Shown here: piece after piece, positions 15,607 to 25,432 of the stretch | Numbering within the stretch: the stretch's first letter is position 1 | Layout: the number at the start of each line of letters is the position of its first letter | Origin: Oceanobacillus alkalisoli | GTDB taxonomy: Bacteria > Bacillota > Bacilli > Bacillales > Amphibacillaceae | Assembly (NCBI RefSeq): GCF_021556485.1 | Contig: NZ_JAKGBW010000008.1 | Coordinates: 62,001-126,000, forward strand | Length of the DNA: 64,000 bases | Direction: 5' to 3' | Notes under the pieces: model-generated | The model's database searches: none | What the model was told of the DNA's origin: nothing | The model's input: the letters and a program-made list of their open reading frames with translations, nothing else | Made by a program: the position numbers and the translations under genes

Positions 15607-17091
15607 ATGAGTACATTTCACGGATTGGAAATGGCAAAACAAGCATTATTTGCCCAGCAATCTGCTTTATATACAACTGGTCATAATATTGCAAACGCAA
15701 ATACAGAAGGTTATTCGAGGCAACGAGTGAATTTTGAAGCTGACCAGGCAATGCCGAGCGCTTCAAGAAATAGATCTGGCATGCCCGGTCAAATTGGAAC
15801 AGGTGTGAAAGCTGGTTCGATTCAGCGGATACGTGACCACTTTATTGATCATCAGTTCCGCGGTGAGAATAGTTTAGCAGGCTATTGGGAAAAACGCGCA
15901 GAAGCACTTGGCCGCATGGAGAATGTGCTGAATGACTTGGATGATACAGGATTGTCTGAAGCGATGGACCAGTTTTGGAGTGGGCTCCAAGATCTCGCGG
16001 TAAATCCGACGAATGGGGGCGCCCGTTCTGTTGTTGTCCATCGTGGAATTGCGCTTAGCGACACGTTTAATTATCTTAACCAGTCCTTAACACAGATTCG
16101 GAATGATTTAAAAACGGAAATGAATCATTCTGTCGAAAATGTAAATCGTATTTCAGAGCAGGTTAATGAATTGAATACAGAGATTAAAGCACTTGAAATA
16201 GCGGGCTATATTCCAAACGATTTATATGATCAACGCGACTTGCTTATTGACGAGTTATCACGGATCATCCCGATTGATGTAAGCTATGAGAAGTCAGGTG
16301 ACCATGTTGGTGACGCTGCACAAGGGTTAGCTGTAATTGAAGTGAAGACAGAAGAATATACCGATGCAGACGGAAATACAAAGAACGGTTACAAGCTTGT
16401 TGACGGAGAGAATTTAACGTATCAGTCAATTTCACTTGCCGAATCAGTTCGTGAAGGGTTTTCTTATATTAGTGGAATCCAGCTTGATCTTGACGGATCC
16501 CCGCTTAGCTTGGAGACTGGCAGAGAAGGAACATTAAAATCCCTTATCGATGCTTACGGTAGTGGGGAAAATAAAGGGGATTTCCTGAAAGGTCTTAAAG
16601 ACTTAACAGATTTGCGAAATAATTTCATTGAAGCTTTTAATGTGGTTCATCATGAAGGAGTTCCCCTTGACGAAACAGTGGAGCCGGTTGATTTCTTTGT
16701 CATCGATGATAACGGGAATATGGTGGTGAATCAGGAGATAATTGATAACCCGGAATGGATTACTGCCGCGCTTGAAGGTGAAGGCGACGGGAAGAATGCT
16801 TTGGAGCTTGCGAAAGTTTTTGATGAGGCGGGAATTAAAGAAGCATACGCGCAATTAACTGGATCTTTAGCCGTTCAAGTCGAGGATGCTGAAAGAATGC
16901 AGCGTAATACAACTGTGTTACTTAGCCAGTTGGAAGGCAGTCGTCAATCCATCCGTTCTGTTTCGCTGGATGAGGAAATGACGAATATGATCAAGTTCCA
17001 GCATGCGTACAATGCAGCCGCAAGGTCGATGACTGCGACAGACGAATTATTGGACCGCATTATTAATAATATGGGGCTTGTAGGAAGGTAG
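15607..17091 (+). CDS. flgK: Flagellar hook-associated protein 1 FlgK
   Basis: 494-residue junction protein between hook and filament. The N-terminal rod/hook domain has STFHGLEMAKQALFAQQSAL and NIANANTEGYSRQRV. The C-terminal domain ends with DEEMTNMIKFQHAYNAAARS and MTATDELLDRIINNMG, both standard. The variable central domain is rich in Asp/Glu. AAAGGAG precedes ATG 15607. Confidence 0.98.
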   Translation: MSTFHGLEMAKQALFAQQSALYTTGHNIANANTEGYSRQRVNFEADQAMPSASRNRSGMPGQIGTGVKAGSIQRIRDHFIDHQFRGENSLAGYWEKRAEALGRMENVLNDLDDTGLSEAMDQFWSGLQDLAVNPTNGGARSVVVHRGIALSDTFNYLNQSLTQIRNDLKTEMNHSVENVNRISEQVNELNTEIKALEIAGYIPNDLYDQRDLLIDELSRIIPIDVSYEKSGDHVGDAAQGLAVIEVKTEEYTDADGNTKNGYKLVDGENLTYQSISLAESVREGFSYISGIQLDLDGSPLSLETGREGTLKSLIDAYGSGENKGDFLKGLKDLTDLRNNFIEAFNVVHHEGVPLDETVEPVDFFVIDDNGNMVVNQEIIDNPEWITAALEGEGDGKNALELAKVFDEAGIKEAYAQLTGSLAVQVEDAERMQRNTTVLLSQLEGSRQSIRSVSLDEEMTNMIKFQHAYNAAARSMTATDELLDRIINNMGLVGR

Positions 17092-17100
17092 GTCATATAC

Positions 17101-17991
17101 ATGCGCGTCACACAAAGTATGATTTCAAATAATCTATTGACAAATTTAAATAAAAGTTATGCTGAGGTGGATAAGTATTTCAACCAATTGAATACAGGCA
17201 AGAAGTTCAGCCGTCCATCGGAAGACCCGGTAGCAGCAATGAAAGGAATCGGCTACCGTACGGAATTGCACCGAATCGAACAATACCAGCGGAATACCGG
17301 CGAGGTGCAGAACTGGTATGACAATACAGATGCCGCCTTGGATCAGACAAATAGCGGTCTGCAGCGTCTGCGTTATCTTGCTGTCCAGGCAAGCAATGGC
17401 ACATATGGTGAAGCAGAGCTGAAAAATATCGCAGAAGAAGCCGAACAAATTAAACTTGACCTAATAGATGTAGCGAATACAAAAGTAAATGACAAATATA
17501 TTTTCAATGGTACGCGAACAAATGAAGCTCCTGTTGAGATGGTAGACGGTGAAGTGATATCCGACTTTAATGAGAGCTCAGTCGAAATTGAAGTCGCAGC
17601 AGGTGTGACTTTAGCTGCAAATGTCGACGGGAATAAGGCATTTACAGACGGAGAAACAGATATGTTTGCGGTAATCGACTCGTTCATTACAAGCTTGAAT
17701 ACAGGGAATGCGGACGGGGAAATCGACCAAAGCATTGCTGCTATCGACGGAATTATTGATAATGTAATCAATGCTAGGGCTGATCTTGGTGCGCGAGTGA
17801 ACCGGTTAGATTTGGTAGAGAACCGCTTGGAACAGCAAGAAATCATCGCAACTGGATCTTTATCTGCTAATGAAGATGTGAACTATGCGGAGGCAATTAC
17901 CAATTTGATGACGCAAGAGAGCATCCACCGTGCAGCACTCTCCAGTGGTTCGCGAATGATTCAACCAAGCCTGCTCGATTTTCTTAGATAA
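17101..17991 (+). CDS. flgL: Flagellar hook-associated protein 3 FlgL
   Basis: 296-residue flagellin-like junction protein. The N-terminus MRVTQSMISNNLLTNLNKSY and NTGKKFSRPSEDPVAAM, and the C-terminal coiled part ARADLGARVNRLDLVENRLE and NYAEAITNLMTQES, are typical. It lies 9 bp after flgK in the same operon. The gene yviE that follows flgL in B. subtilis is missing; a structured non-coding stretch occupies the place. Confidence 0.97.
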   Translation: MRVTQSMISNNLLTNLNKSYAEVDKYFNQLNTGKKFSRPSEDPVAAMKGIGYRTELHRIEQYQRNTGEVQNWYDNTDAALDQTNSGLQRLRYLAVQASNGTYGEAELKNIAEEAEQIKLDLIDVANTKVNDKYIFNGTRTNEAPVEMVDGEVISDFNESSVEIEVAAGVTLAANVDGNKAFTDGETDMFAVIDSFITSLNTGNADGEIDQSIAAIDGIIDNVINARADLGARVNRLDLVENRLEQQEIIATGSLSANEDVNYAEAITNLMTQESIHRAALSSGSRMIQPSLLDFLR

Positions 17992-18005
17992 GTGAAATTT
18001 ACCTT

Positions 18006-18118
18006 AGCGGGAGGTCTTTTATCTTCGACTGAAGGTTAGTTGAACGAATCGGGTCGTTATCGGCTGTTGGATCTCCCGCTCAGAAATAAGAAGTATCTTT
18101 TATTTCTTGAAGTGGGAG
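18006..18118 (+). other. Structured region between flgL and fliW with competing stems
   Basis: AGCGGGAG (18006-18013) is perfectly complementary to CTCCCGCT (18073-18080). That same segment can instead pair with AGTGGGAG (18111-18118), with AGAAATAA/TTATTTCT (18082-18089 and about 18099-18106) extending the hairpin. The two folds exclude each other, and a terminator follows at 18157. This could be an attenuator-like leader or a degenerate mobile-element end; no known RNA family is recognised. Confidence 0.4.
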
Positions 18119-18156
18119 TCGCGCGTCCGGTTACACTGCGATATAAAAACAGAGAG

Positions 18157-18190
18157 CCCTTAGCCCTTTTAAAGGACTTAGGGTTTTTTT
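18157..18190 (+). terminator. Terminator after the flgM-flgL operon
   Basis: Imperfect stem 18157-18169 with 18171-18183 around a very short loop, followed by seven Ts. Confidence 0.75.
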
Positions 18191-18247
18191 CGTAAAATAA
18201 ATCCTGTAAATTTATTAGTCAATAAAAACTGTAAAAAGAGAGGTATT

Positions 18248-18700
18248 ATGACGATGAAACTTCATACTAAATATTTAGGCAATGTGGAAATCGACGAAAA
18301 GAAGCTGATTCGATTTCCAAATGGTCTGCCTGGTTTTCCTGAAGAAACAGAATTCATCATCTTGGAATTGCCGAATAATACAGCATTTCAATTGTTACAA
18401 TCAACAAAAACTAGCAGTCTCGCTTTCGTAATCACCAATCCATATTTATTTTACCAAGCCTATGAACTGAAGCTGGAACAAGATTTTCTCGAGGTATTAC
18501 AAATTACGGATAAAGAAGATGTCGCGGTTTATTCAATTGTGACGTTAAATAAACCATTCACCCAAAGCACGATGAATCTGCGTGCCCCTGTAATTATCAA
18601 TACGAAGCGATTAATCGGTAAACAGTATATTTTGAACGAACACAAGTATACTTCCCGCGCGCCGATTGCCCCAGACGAAAAGAGGGACGCGTCATGTTAG
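18248..18700 (+). CDS. fliW: Flagellar assembly factor FliW
   Basis: 150-residue protein that binds flagellin and allosterically inhibits CsrA, linking flagellin translation to export. Recognised from [20 protein letters not shown] near the N-terminus, the [14 protein letters not shown] stretch, and [23 protein letters not shown] 18248 or ATG 18254 can start; GAGAGG precedes both. It overlaps csrA by 7 nt, a translationally coupled pair as in B. subtilis. Confidence 0.96.
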   Translation: MTMKLHTKYLGNVEIDEKKLIRFPNGLPGFPEETEFIILELPNNTAFQLLQSTKTSSLAFVITNPYLFYQAYELKLEQDFLEVLQITDKEDVAVYSIVTLNKPFTQSTMNLRAPVIINTKRLIGKQYILNEHKYTSRAPIAPDEKRDASC

Positions 18701-18924
18701 TGTTAACGAGGAAGAAAAATGAAGCCATCCAAATTGGAGACGATATTGAAATCAAAGTGCTTGGGGTGGAAGGAGATCAAGTGAAGTTGGGGATAGCAGC
18801 TCCGAAATCCGTGGATATTCACCGTAAAGAAATTTATTTGGATATTAAAGAACAAAATAATGCGGCAGCTAATCTATCACTCGATTTACTTGATTTGATG
18901 AACGATAATACATTAGATAAGTAA
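18694..18924 (+). CDS. csrA: RNA-binding translational regulator CsrA
   Basis: 76-residue CsrA with the canonical [20 protein letters not shown] start and [15 protein letters not shown] core. It binds GGA-containing RNA hairpins; in B. subtilis it represses the flagellin (hag) mRNA. Here the next gene is flaG, not hag, so the classical target is not adjacent. It starts inside fliW. Confidence 0.97.
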   Translation: MLVLTRKKNEAIQIGDDIEIKVLGVEGDQVKLGIAAPKSVDIHRKEIYLDIKEQNNAAANLSLDLLDLMNDNTLDK

Positions 18925-18940
18925 TTTGATAATTTCCCTT

Positions 18941-18965
18941 CAAACTATCCGGAATATGCCGATAC
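18941..18965 (+). promoter_or_regulatory. SigD-type promoter upstream of flaG-fliD-fliS-fliT
   Basis: GCCGATAC (18958-18965) is one base from the SigD -10 consensus. CAAA at 18941-18944 is a possible -35 (13-bp spacing). The B. subtilis fliD operon is SigD-dependent. Confidence 0.55.
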
Positions 18966-18999
18966 TATTAGTAGGTAACGATGAGGGGGATGAGTGGGG

Positions 19000-19368
19000 A
19001 TGACGATAAAAGTGGTCGGATCTCAGACAATCATTCAGAGCAATATGCAACTTCAACAAGATATAAAAGTTGATCGATCCGCTACAAAAGAACACCAACA
19101 AAAAAACACTACAAATGTAAAAATTGAAAAATACGGGAAAGCACAGCGTGAAGCGGTAGAAGAAGCGGTTGATAATCTGAATCAGTTTCTTGAGCCTTCT
19201 CGCCGCAATTTGAAATTCGAATTACATGATAAGCTCGATAAATATTATGTGAGTGTTATTGACCAAGCGACAGATGAGGTAATCAAGGAAATCCCACCAA
19301 AGAAAATTCTTGATATGTATGCCGCAATGGCAGAATTCATGGGATTACTAGTCGATGAAAAAATATAA
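19000..19368 (+). CDS. flaG: FlaG family protein
   Basis: 122-residue protein of the FlaG/YvyC family, found next to fliD and thought to influence filament length. The conserved C-terminal domain shows NLKFELHDKLDKYYVSVIDQ, EVIKEIPPKKILDMYAAMAE and FMGLLVDEK. The N-terminus is low-complexity and charged. ATG 19000 follows GAGGGGG. First gene of the flaG-fliD-fliS-fliT operon. Confidence 0.92.
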   Translation: MTIKVVGSQTIIQSNMQLQQDIKVDRSATKEHQQKNTTNVKIEKYGKAQREAVEEAVDNLNQFLEPSRRNLKFELHDKLDKYYVSVIDQATDEVIKEIPPKKILDMYAAMAEFMGLLVDEKI

Positions 19369-19380
19369 GGAAGTGAAAAT

Positions 19381-20907
19381 ATGCGTATAGGTGGCTTGGC
19401 CAGTGGAATAGATACAGATTCCATGATAAGAGACTTAATGAACGCAGAACGGATTCCATTGGATAAACTCGAACAGCAACGGACGAAAATGGAATGGCAG
19501 CGTGATGCTTTCCGTGATATTAATAAACAGATATCAGAGCTGGAGCGACTGATCACAGATATGCGGTTAAACAGTAATACGATTAATCCGAAGAAGGTTA
19601 CATCCTCTATGGAAGGCGCAGTGACAGCGACTGGATCTGCCGCAGCGGGAAATGGTACTTTTAAGATTGCTGTGGAGAAGCTTGCTACTAATGCGATTAA
19701 TACGGGCAAGGCCTCAAAAGAAAAAATTGAGAATTTCATTTCCAATAATAATGGTGAAACAGTAAGTTTTTACACCTATGGAGAAGCTGATCCTGATAAA
19801 GGGTTGGAAGCAGGGATGCAAAAACGTTCATTTGAAATTGAACAGGGCGATACAATCGATTCAGTTATAAAAAAGATCCAAGCTGCAGATAAAAACATTC
19901 GTGCTTTTTATGATGAAGCTGAGGGGCAGTTTGTCATGGAGACGAAACGTACTGGTGAATATAACACGACCGGTGAATTTGACGGAGCCGAAATAGGATT
20001 CAAAAGTGGTGAAAGCAGTTTTTTTACTGAGACTTTTGGTATGAAACATAATCAAGAACAAGGCGGAGAAAATGCAATATTTCATTATAATGATGCTGTT
20101 CAATTAGAGTCAAAAGACAACCGCTACACCTTAAACGGGATGACATTCACGTTCCACGATGTTACTGGAAAAGATGAAAGTGGCGGGCTAATCAACGCAA
20201 CACTTACAGTTACGAATGATGTTGATAAAGCAGTGGAAAATATCACCGAATTCGTCGATAAATATAATGAACTGATTATGACATTAAACGGTACCCAGCA
20301 AGAACCGATTTATCGTGACTTCCCACCGTTAACAGAACAACAAATGGAAGAAATGTCTGATAAACAAATTGAACTTTGGGAAGAAAAAGCGAGAAGTGGA
20401 CTATTGCGCAGAGAATCCATTATCCCTTCTGCATTAACGAGTCTTCGTTCGACCTGGTCAACCACGGTTGATAATGACGGGGCATTTCGGTTGATGGCCG
20501 AGATTGGAATTACGACTACGGAAGATTATTTGGATGGCGGAATGCTCGAAATCGATGAAGTTCAATTACGTGAGAAGCTGGAGGAAGATGTAAGTTCTGT
20601 CCAAAATTTGCTATTCAATAGTTCGGAAGGTTCAGACCGTGGGCTATTAAATCGATTGGAAGATTCGCTTGAGACGACAATTGGCCGAATTGAGCAACGA
20701 GCAGGAAAAGGTTCCTTCACGAATCAGATGTATACAATGGGACGCGAACTAGAAGCGATGGAAAAACGAATTAAAGCATTTGAAGATCGCTTAGTGCAAG
20801 TAGAGGATAGATACTGGCGCCAGTTCACAGCAATGGAGCGGGCAATTTCCATGATGAACAACCAATCAGCCATGTTAATGAATTTCGGCGGTAATATGCC
20901 TCAATAA
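19381..20907 (+). CDS. fliD: Flagellar filament cap protein FliD
   Basis: 508-residue cap protein (hook-associated protein 2) that promotes flagellin polymerisation at the filament tip. The N-terminal GGLASGIDTDSMIRDLMNAE and the C-terminal region (SLETTIGRIEQRAGKGSFT, RELEAMEKRIKAFEDRL, YWRQFTAMERAISMMNNQSA) are diagnostic. AAGGAAG precedes ATG 19381. Confidence 0.97.
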   Translation: MRIGGLASGIDTDSMIRDLMNAERIPLDKLEQQRTKMEWQRDAFRDINKQISELERLITDMRLNSNTINPKKVTSSMEGAVTATGSAAAGNGTFKIAVEKLATNAINTGKASKEKIENFISNNNGETVSFYTYGEADPDKGLEAGMQKRSFEIEQGDTIDSVIKKIQAADKNIRAFYDEAEGQFVMETKRTGEYNTTGEFDGAEIGFKSGESSFFTETFGMKHNQEQGGENAIFHYNDAVQLESKDNRYTLNGMTFTFHDVTGKDESGGLINATLTVTNDVDKAVENITEFVDKYNELIMTLNGTQQEPIYRDFPPLTEQQMEEMSDKQIELWEEKARSGLLRRESIIPSALTSLRSTWSTTVDNDGAFRLMAEIGITTTEDYLDGGMLEIDEVQLREKLEEDVSSVQNLLFNSSEGSDRGLLNRLEDSLETTIGRIEQRAGKGSFTNQMYTMGRELEAMEKRIKAFEDRLVQVEDRYWRQFTAMERAISMMNNQSAMLMNFGGNMPQ

Positions 20908-20919
20908 GGAGTATGAAAC

Positions 20920-21315
20920 ATGAATAAAGCCTATCAAACTTATCAAAATAATTCAGTGAACACCGCATCTGGCGGCGAATTGACACTTATGCTTTATAAT
21001 GGCTGCATCAAATTTGTAAAGCAGGCAATGAAAGATGTGGATGCAAAGGACTTTGAAGCAAAGAATAAAAATATCCAAAAAGCACAGAATATCGTCCGTG
21101 AATTATTAATTACGTTAGACTCGAAAGTGGAGATTTCTAAGCAATTTCAGCCACTTTATGAATTTATGCTTACGGAACTAACAGCTGCAAATATTGATAA
21201 TAGTCGTGAAAAGTTGGAAGGTGTCCTTGAACTTGTAACTGAATTCAGGGATACTTGGAAACAAGTCCTTCTTCAGCACCGGAAACGGCAGTATTCAGAG
21301 AGACCAACTGTCTAA
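20920..21315 (+). CDS. fliS: Flagellar export chaperone FliS
   Basis: 131-residue chaperone for flagellin. The pattern AYQTYQNNSVNTASGGELTL, MLYNGCIKF and FRDTWKQVL is typical. The stop overlaps the fliT start as TAATG. Confidence 0.96.
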   Translation: MNKAYQTYQNNSVNTASGGELTLMLYNGCIKFVKQAMKDVDAKDFEAKNKNIQKAQNIVRELLITLDSKVEISKQFQPLYEFMLTELTAANIDNSREKLEGVLELVTEFRDTWKQVLLQHRKRQYSERPTV

Positions 21316-21668
21316 TGGAGGCACTGGAAAAAGTCTATGAACTGACTAAAAAATTGATAATGTTACTTGAACAACCGGTAACATCAAAGAATCGGGATGA
21401 CGTTATCCAACAGCTAAATGGACTGATTGAAGAACGGGGGAAATGCATGGAACAACTATCTCCACCATATTCAGAGGATGAAATGAAACTTGGTAATGAG
21501 ATTGCTCAATTGAACCCGAAAATCCAAATGAAAATGGAAATGCTCTTTACAGATTTGAAAACAGAAATGAAGCAAATGAAGCAGCAAAAAAAATCACAGC
21601 AATCTTACACAAATCCGTATAAAAATTTTTCCACCTCGGACGGTACTTTTTTAGACCGTAAAAATTAA
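21315..21668 (+). CDS. fliT: Flagellar chaperone FliT-like protein
   Basis: 117-residue, helical, highly charged protein directly after fliS. The start ATG 21315 overlaps the fliS stop, so translation is probably by re-initiation (only a weak purine-rich site upstream). Sequence similarity is low, as usual for FliT, but size, helical pattern and the C-terminal tail with basic and aromatic residues fit. Identity rests mainly on gene order. Confidence 0.8.
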   Translation: MEALEKVYELTKKLIMLLEQPVTSKNRDDVIQQLNGLIEERGKCMEQLSPPYSEDEMKLGNEIAQLNPKIQMKMEMLFTDLKTEMKQMKQQKKSQQSYTNPYKNFSTSDGTFLDRKN

Positions 21669-21675
21669 GGAATAG

Positions 21676-21725
21676 AAAGTGCCATAACTTCAACCTGTAT
21701 TCGGAAAAGTTATGGCACTTTTTGT
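21676..21725 (+). terminator. Terminator of the fliD operon
   Basis: Perfect 15-bp stem 21676-21690 with 21707-21721 plus a T tail. Confidence 0.9.
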
Positions 21726-21747
21726 CGTTATCCAATATTGTTGTAAA

Positions 21748-21869
21748 TTGACTGAATTTCATAATTACCAAAGTCGGCTTTTCCATCACCATATGTAGTT
21801 GGGAACGAACCAACTCAACTACATATGGTGATGGTGAAGCATTAAATACGTATTATGAAATTCATTAAA
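21748..21869 (-). repeat. Palindromic MITE-like repeat D, copy 1
   Basis: About 120 bp with inverted ends (TTGACTGAATTTCAT and ATGAAATTCATTAAA) and a large central palindrome around CACCATATGTAGTTG and CAACTACATATGGTG. It is the reverse complement of the element at 49856-49970. It carries no coding frame of note. The rest of 21870-22010 shows nothing recognisable. Confidence 0.85.
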
Positions 21870-22013
21870 TTATTAACTAAAAGCAGAATCTAGCAAAATA
21901 TGAATTTAAAGTGAAGAAATTGTAAAAATTAATAAAAAAATGTTGCTAGCTTAAACGCTGCTGCATCAACCTTTATTGGCGCACTCCGCTGAAAGCCTTT
22001 ACAGAAGATTAAC

Positions 22014-22038
22014 GTTTGAGAGGAAATATAGCGGGAAA
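22014..22038 (+). promoter_or_regulatory. Possible SigB-type promoter of hpf
   Basis: GTTTGA (22014-22019), 13 bp, GGGAAA (22033-22038) resembles the general stress SigB consensus GTTTAA-N12-15-GGGTAT. The hpf orthologue yvyD of B. subtilis is SigB-controlled. Confidence 0.45.
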
Positions 22039-22081
22039 CATAGTATACTATATATATAAAGAATTAAAGGAGGACACTTTT

Positions 22082-22636
22082 ATGAAATTTAACATTCGTG
22101 GGGAAAATATTGAGGTTACAGATGCTATCAGAGAATATGTGGAAAAGAAAATCAGCAAGCTCGAGCGCTATTTCGATTCTACTCCAACAAGTGATGTTCA
22201 TGTAAATTTAAGTGTCTATAATGATGAGCAGCGCATCGAAGTAACAATTCCAATGACCAACCTCCTATTGCGTGGGGAAGTACGACATGATGATTTATAC
22301 GCAGCGACCGATTTAGTAGTAGACAAACTAGAGAGACAGGTTCGCAAATATAAAACAAAAATTAATCGTAAATCCCGTCAAAATGGTTCACCTAAACATG
22401 TATTTGCGGAAATGGAAAAAGAAATTGCGAATAATCAAGAAGATACATCTGATGATTTTGAAATCGTGCGTACAAAGCGATTTGACTTGAAACCGATGGA
22501 TTCTGAGGAAGCTATTCTTCAGATGGACATGCTTGGCCACACCTTCTTTGTATTTAACAATGTGGAGTCAGGTGAGACAAGCGTGGTGTATCGCCGAAAA
22601 GACGGTAAATACGGTCTAATTGAACCAACTATTTAA
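22082..22636 (+). CDS. hpf: Ribosome hibernation promoting factor (long form)
   Basis: 184-residue protein that joins 70S ribosomes into inactive 100S dimers in stationary phase or stress. The N-terminal S30AE domain begins MKFNIRGENIEVTDAIREYV; the C-terminal dimerisation domain (about 128-184) has VRTKRFDLKPMDSEEAILQM, GHTFFVFNN and VVYRRKDGKYGLIEP. The long form is typical of Firmicutes. ATG 22082 is preceded by AAAGGAGG. A terminator follows. Confidence 0.97.
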   Translation: MKFNIRGENIEVTDAIREYVEKKISKLERYFDSTPTSDVHVNLSVYNDEQRIEVTIPMTNLLLRGEVRHDDLYAATDLVVDKLERQVRKYKTKINRKSRQNGSPKHVFAEMEKEIANNQEDTSDDFEIVRTKRFDLKPMDSEEAILQMDMLGHTFFVFNNVESGETSVVYRRKDGKYGLIEPTI

Positions 22637-22652
22637 GAAATAGGATATTAGC

Positions 22653-22687
22653 AAGGACGATTCTTCCCAGAAGAATCGTCCTTTTAA
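22653..22687 (+). terminator. hpf terminator
   Basis: Perfect 14-bp stem 22653-22666 with 22670-22683 and T tail. Confidence 0.9.
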
Positions 22688-22807
22688 TTTGCCAATCCTT
22701 TTAGTGTCTTTACTAGGTTGTTTCGCCTTTGTTTGTTGTCAGGCTTTGACATATAGTGTTATGATTATAGTGATATGGTATTGATTATATTGAGGAGCGT
22801 ATAATAT

Positions 22808-25324
22808 ATGGCAGGATTGTTGACAAAGATTTTTGGCGATGGAAACAAGCGCCAAGTTAAACGAATTGAAAAGAGAACAGATGAAATAGATGCTTTAGAA
22901 CCAGAGATGGAAAAACTTTCAGACAATGAACTAAAAAATAAAACAGAAGAATTCAAAGGACGATTGGAAAACGGTGAAATATTAGACGATCTATTGGAGG
23001 AAGCTTATGCGGTAGTTCGGGAAGCATCGAGACGAGTGCTCGGCATGCGCCCATTCAGGTCTCAGATTATGGGAGCAATCGCCCTGCATGGCGGAAATAT
23101 TGCAGAGATGAAAACAGGTGAAGGGAAAACATTAGCTTCCACCATGCCGGCATATTTAAATGCGCTGACAGGAAACGGCATTCATATTATTACCGTTAAC
23201 GAGTATTTAGCGGAACGTGATGCGAAGGAAATGGGAGAGCTGTATGATTTCCTTGGTCTTACAGTCGGGCTTAACTTAAACAGTCTGACGAAAGAACAAA
23301 AGCGTGAAGCTTACCAATGTGATATTACGTATGGAACGAACAACGAGTTCGGTTTCGATTACTTACGGGATAATATGGTGCTTTATAAAAATCAGATGGT
23401 ACAGAGACCACTTAACTACGCTATTATTGATGAGGTCGACTCGATATTGATTGATGAAGCAAGAACCCCATTAATTATCTCAGGAGCAGCTAAAAAGTCT
23501 GCATCACTTTACACACAGGCGAACAGTTTTGTAACGACCTTGAATAGAGAAACAGACTATACTTATGATGAAAAAACGAAGGGTGTCCAGCTTACAGAAG
23601 AAGGAATTAATAAAGCAGAACGATTTTTCAATATCGAAAACTTGTTTGACTTGGACAATGTTTCTTTAACTCATCATATTAACCAAGCAATGAAAGCTCA
23701 TGTAGCAATGCATCGTGATGATGATTATATGGTTGAAGAAGGACAGGTCGTCATCATCGACCAATTTACCGGTCGTAAAATGAAAGGCCGTCGCTATAGT
23801 GATGGACTGCATCAAGCGATTGAAGCGAAAGAAGGTTTGCAAATTCAAAATGAAAGTATGACCCTTGCATCCATCACCTTCCAAAACTATTTCCGGATGT
23901 ACAACAAGCTATCCGGGATGACAGGTACTGCAAAGACGGAAGAGGAAGAGTTCCGTAATATTTATAATATGGATGTCATCGTTATACCGACGAATAAGCC
24001 GATTATTCGGGATGATCGCTCCGATTTGATTTATAAATCAATGGAAGCAAAATTCCGTGCGGTCGTTGAAGAAATCAAAGAACGAAATCAAGCAGGTCAG
24101 CCTGTCCTTGTTGGTACAGTAGCTGTTGAAACATCAGAATTAATTTCAAAAATGCTTAAAAAAGCAGGAGTTCGTCATGAAGTACTAAACGCGAAGAACC
24201 ACTACCGGGAAGCGGAAATTATTGAAACCGCAGGAGAAAAAGGATCTGTCACGATTGCAACGAACATGGCAGGGCGTGGTACAGATATCAAGCTTGGAGA
24301 AGGTGTTCTTGAGCTTGGTGGTCTAGCTGTTATTGGGACAGAGCGTCATGAATCCAGACGGATCGACAACCAGCTTCGAGGGCGTTCTGGACGTCAGGGT
24401 GACCCAGGTGTAACGCAATTTTATCTTTCCATGGAAGATGAGCTAATGCGCCGTTTCGGTTCAGACAATCTCCGTGCGATGATGGACCGATTTGGAATGG
24501 ATGAGGATCAGCCGCTTGAAAGTAAAATGGTATCTCGTGCGGTAGAATCTGCACAGAAAAGGGTAGAAGGAAATAACTTCGACGCACGTAAAACAATTCT
24601 TTCCTATGATGACGTTCTTCGTGAACAACGAGAAATCATTTATAAACAGCGCTTTGAAGTAATTGACGCGGAAGACGGCTTAACGGAAATCATCATGAAC
24701 ATGATCCGCTCTTCGGTCGATAGGGTCATCGACTCTCACACTCAAGATGAAGATGAGGATTTATGGAATATCGATGCGATCATTGAGCATCTCCATGCGA
24801 ATGTATTAAGTCCTGATGCGATTAAGGCAGATGACTTAAAAGGTAAAGAACCGGAAGAAATGAAAGAACTCATCTTAGAAAAAATTGAGCAAGCTTATGA
24901 TGCGAAACGGGAAGAATTGGAACCGGACCAGTTCCAAGAGTTTGAGAAAGTCATTGTGCTTCGTGCGGTTGATTCGAAATGGATGGATCACATTGACCAA
25001 ATGGATCAGCTCCGTCAAGGAATTCACCTGCGTGCATACGGGCAGACAGATCCGCTCCGGGAATACCAAATGGAAGGATTCCAGATGTTTGAGCAGATGG
25101 TTCAGTCCATTGAAGATGAAGTAGCAAGATTCATTATGAAAGCACAAATCCGTGAGAATTTACAACGGGAAGAAGTTGTGAAAAATACGACCGCAGCCAG
25201 AGGCGGACAAGACGGCAAGAAAAAGGTTCGTAAGCCAATTGTTAAAGAAAACCGTGTCGGCAGGAACGACCCATGTCCATGCGGAAGCGGCAAGAAATAT
25301 AAAAACTGTCACGGTAAAAACTAA
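22808..25324 (+). CDS. secA: Preprotein translocase ATPase SecA
   Basis: 838-residue motor of the Sec export pathway. Visible landmarks are Walker A region [12 protein letters not shown] (about residues 99-110), [36 protein letters not shown], the second nucleotide domain [16 protein letters not shown] and [13 protein letters not shown], and the C-terminal SEC-C zinc site [15 protein letters not shown]. Start ATG 22808 with AGGAG upstream. Order hpf-secA-prfB is conserved in Bacilli. Confidence 0.99.
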   Translation: MAGLLTKIFGDGNKRQVKRIEKRTDEIDALEPEMEKLSDNELKNKTEEFKGRLENGEILDDLLEEAYAVVREASRRVLGMRPFRSQIMGAIALHGGNIAEMKTGEGKTLASTMPAYLNALTGNGIHIITVNEYLAERDAKEMGELYDFLGLTVGLNLNSLTKEQKREAYQCDITYGTNNEFGFDYLRDNMVLYKNQMVQRPLNYAIIDEVDSILIDEARTPLIISGAAKKSASLYTQANSFVTTLNRETDYTYDEKTKGVQLTEEGINKAERFFNIENLFDLDNVSLTHHINQAMKAHVAMHRDDDYMVEEGQVVIIDQFTGRKMKGRRYSDGLHQAIEAKEGLQIQNESMTLASITFQNYFRMYNKLSGMTGTAKTEEEEFRNIYNMDVIVIPTNKPIIRDDRSDLIYKSMEAKFRAVVEEIKERNQAGQPVLVGTVAVETSELISKMLKKAGVRHEVLNAKNHYREAEIIETAGEKGSVTIATNMAGRGTDIKLGEGVLELGGLAVIGTERHESRRIDNQLRGRSGRQGDPGVTQFYLSMEDELMRRFGSDNLRAMMDRFGMDEDQPLESKMVSRAVESAQKRVEGNNFDARKTILSYDDVLREQREIIYKQRFEVIDAEDGLTEIIMNMIRSSVDRVIDSHTQDEDEDLWNIDAIIEHLHANVLSPDAIKADDLKGKEPEEMKELILEKIEQAYDAKREELEPDQFQEFEKVIVLRAVDSKWMDHIDQMDQLRQGIHLRAYGQTDPLREYQMEGFQMFEQMVQSIEDEVARFIMKAQIRENLQREEVVKNTTAARGGQDGKKKVRKPIVKENRVGRNDPCPCGSGKKYKNCHGKN

Positions 25325-25334
25325 ACGAATTCAG

Positions 25335-25383
25335 ACGAGGTAGGGAACAGGGTGATTCCGACCTCGTTCTTTTCCTTTTTTAT
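25335..25383 (+). terminator. secA terminator
   Basis: Stem ACGAGGT (25335-25341) with ACCTCGT (25361-25367) and following T-rich run. Confidence 0.7.
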
Positions 25384-25432
25384 TGCATAGGAAACTGTAA
25401 AATAAAATATATTTATTATGAGGTGATGTATC

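Noticed and set aside
19245-19745. 166-codon frame antisense to flaG/fliD
   Set aside because: Shadow frame over two certain flagellar genes, no supporting signals.
22746-22780. SigA promoter for secA with TTGACA at 22746
   Set aside because: The TATAGT candidate is only 14 bp downstream, so the spacing is wrong; left unannotated.
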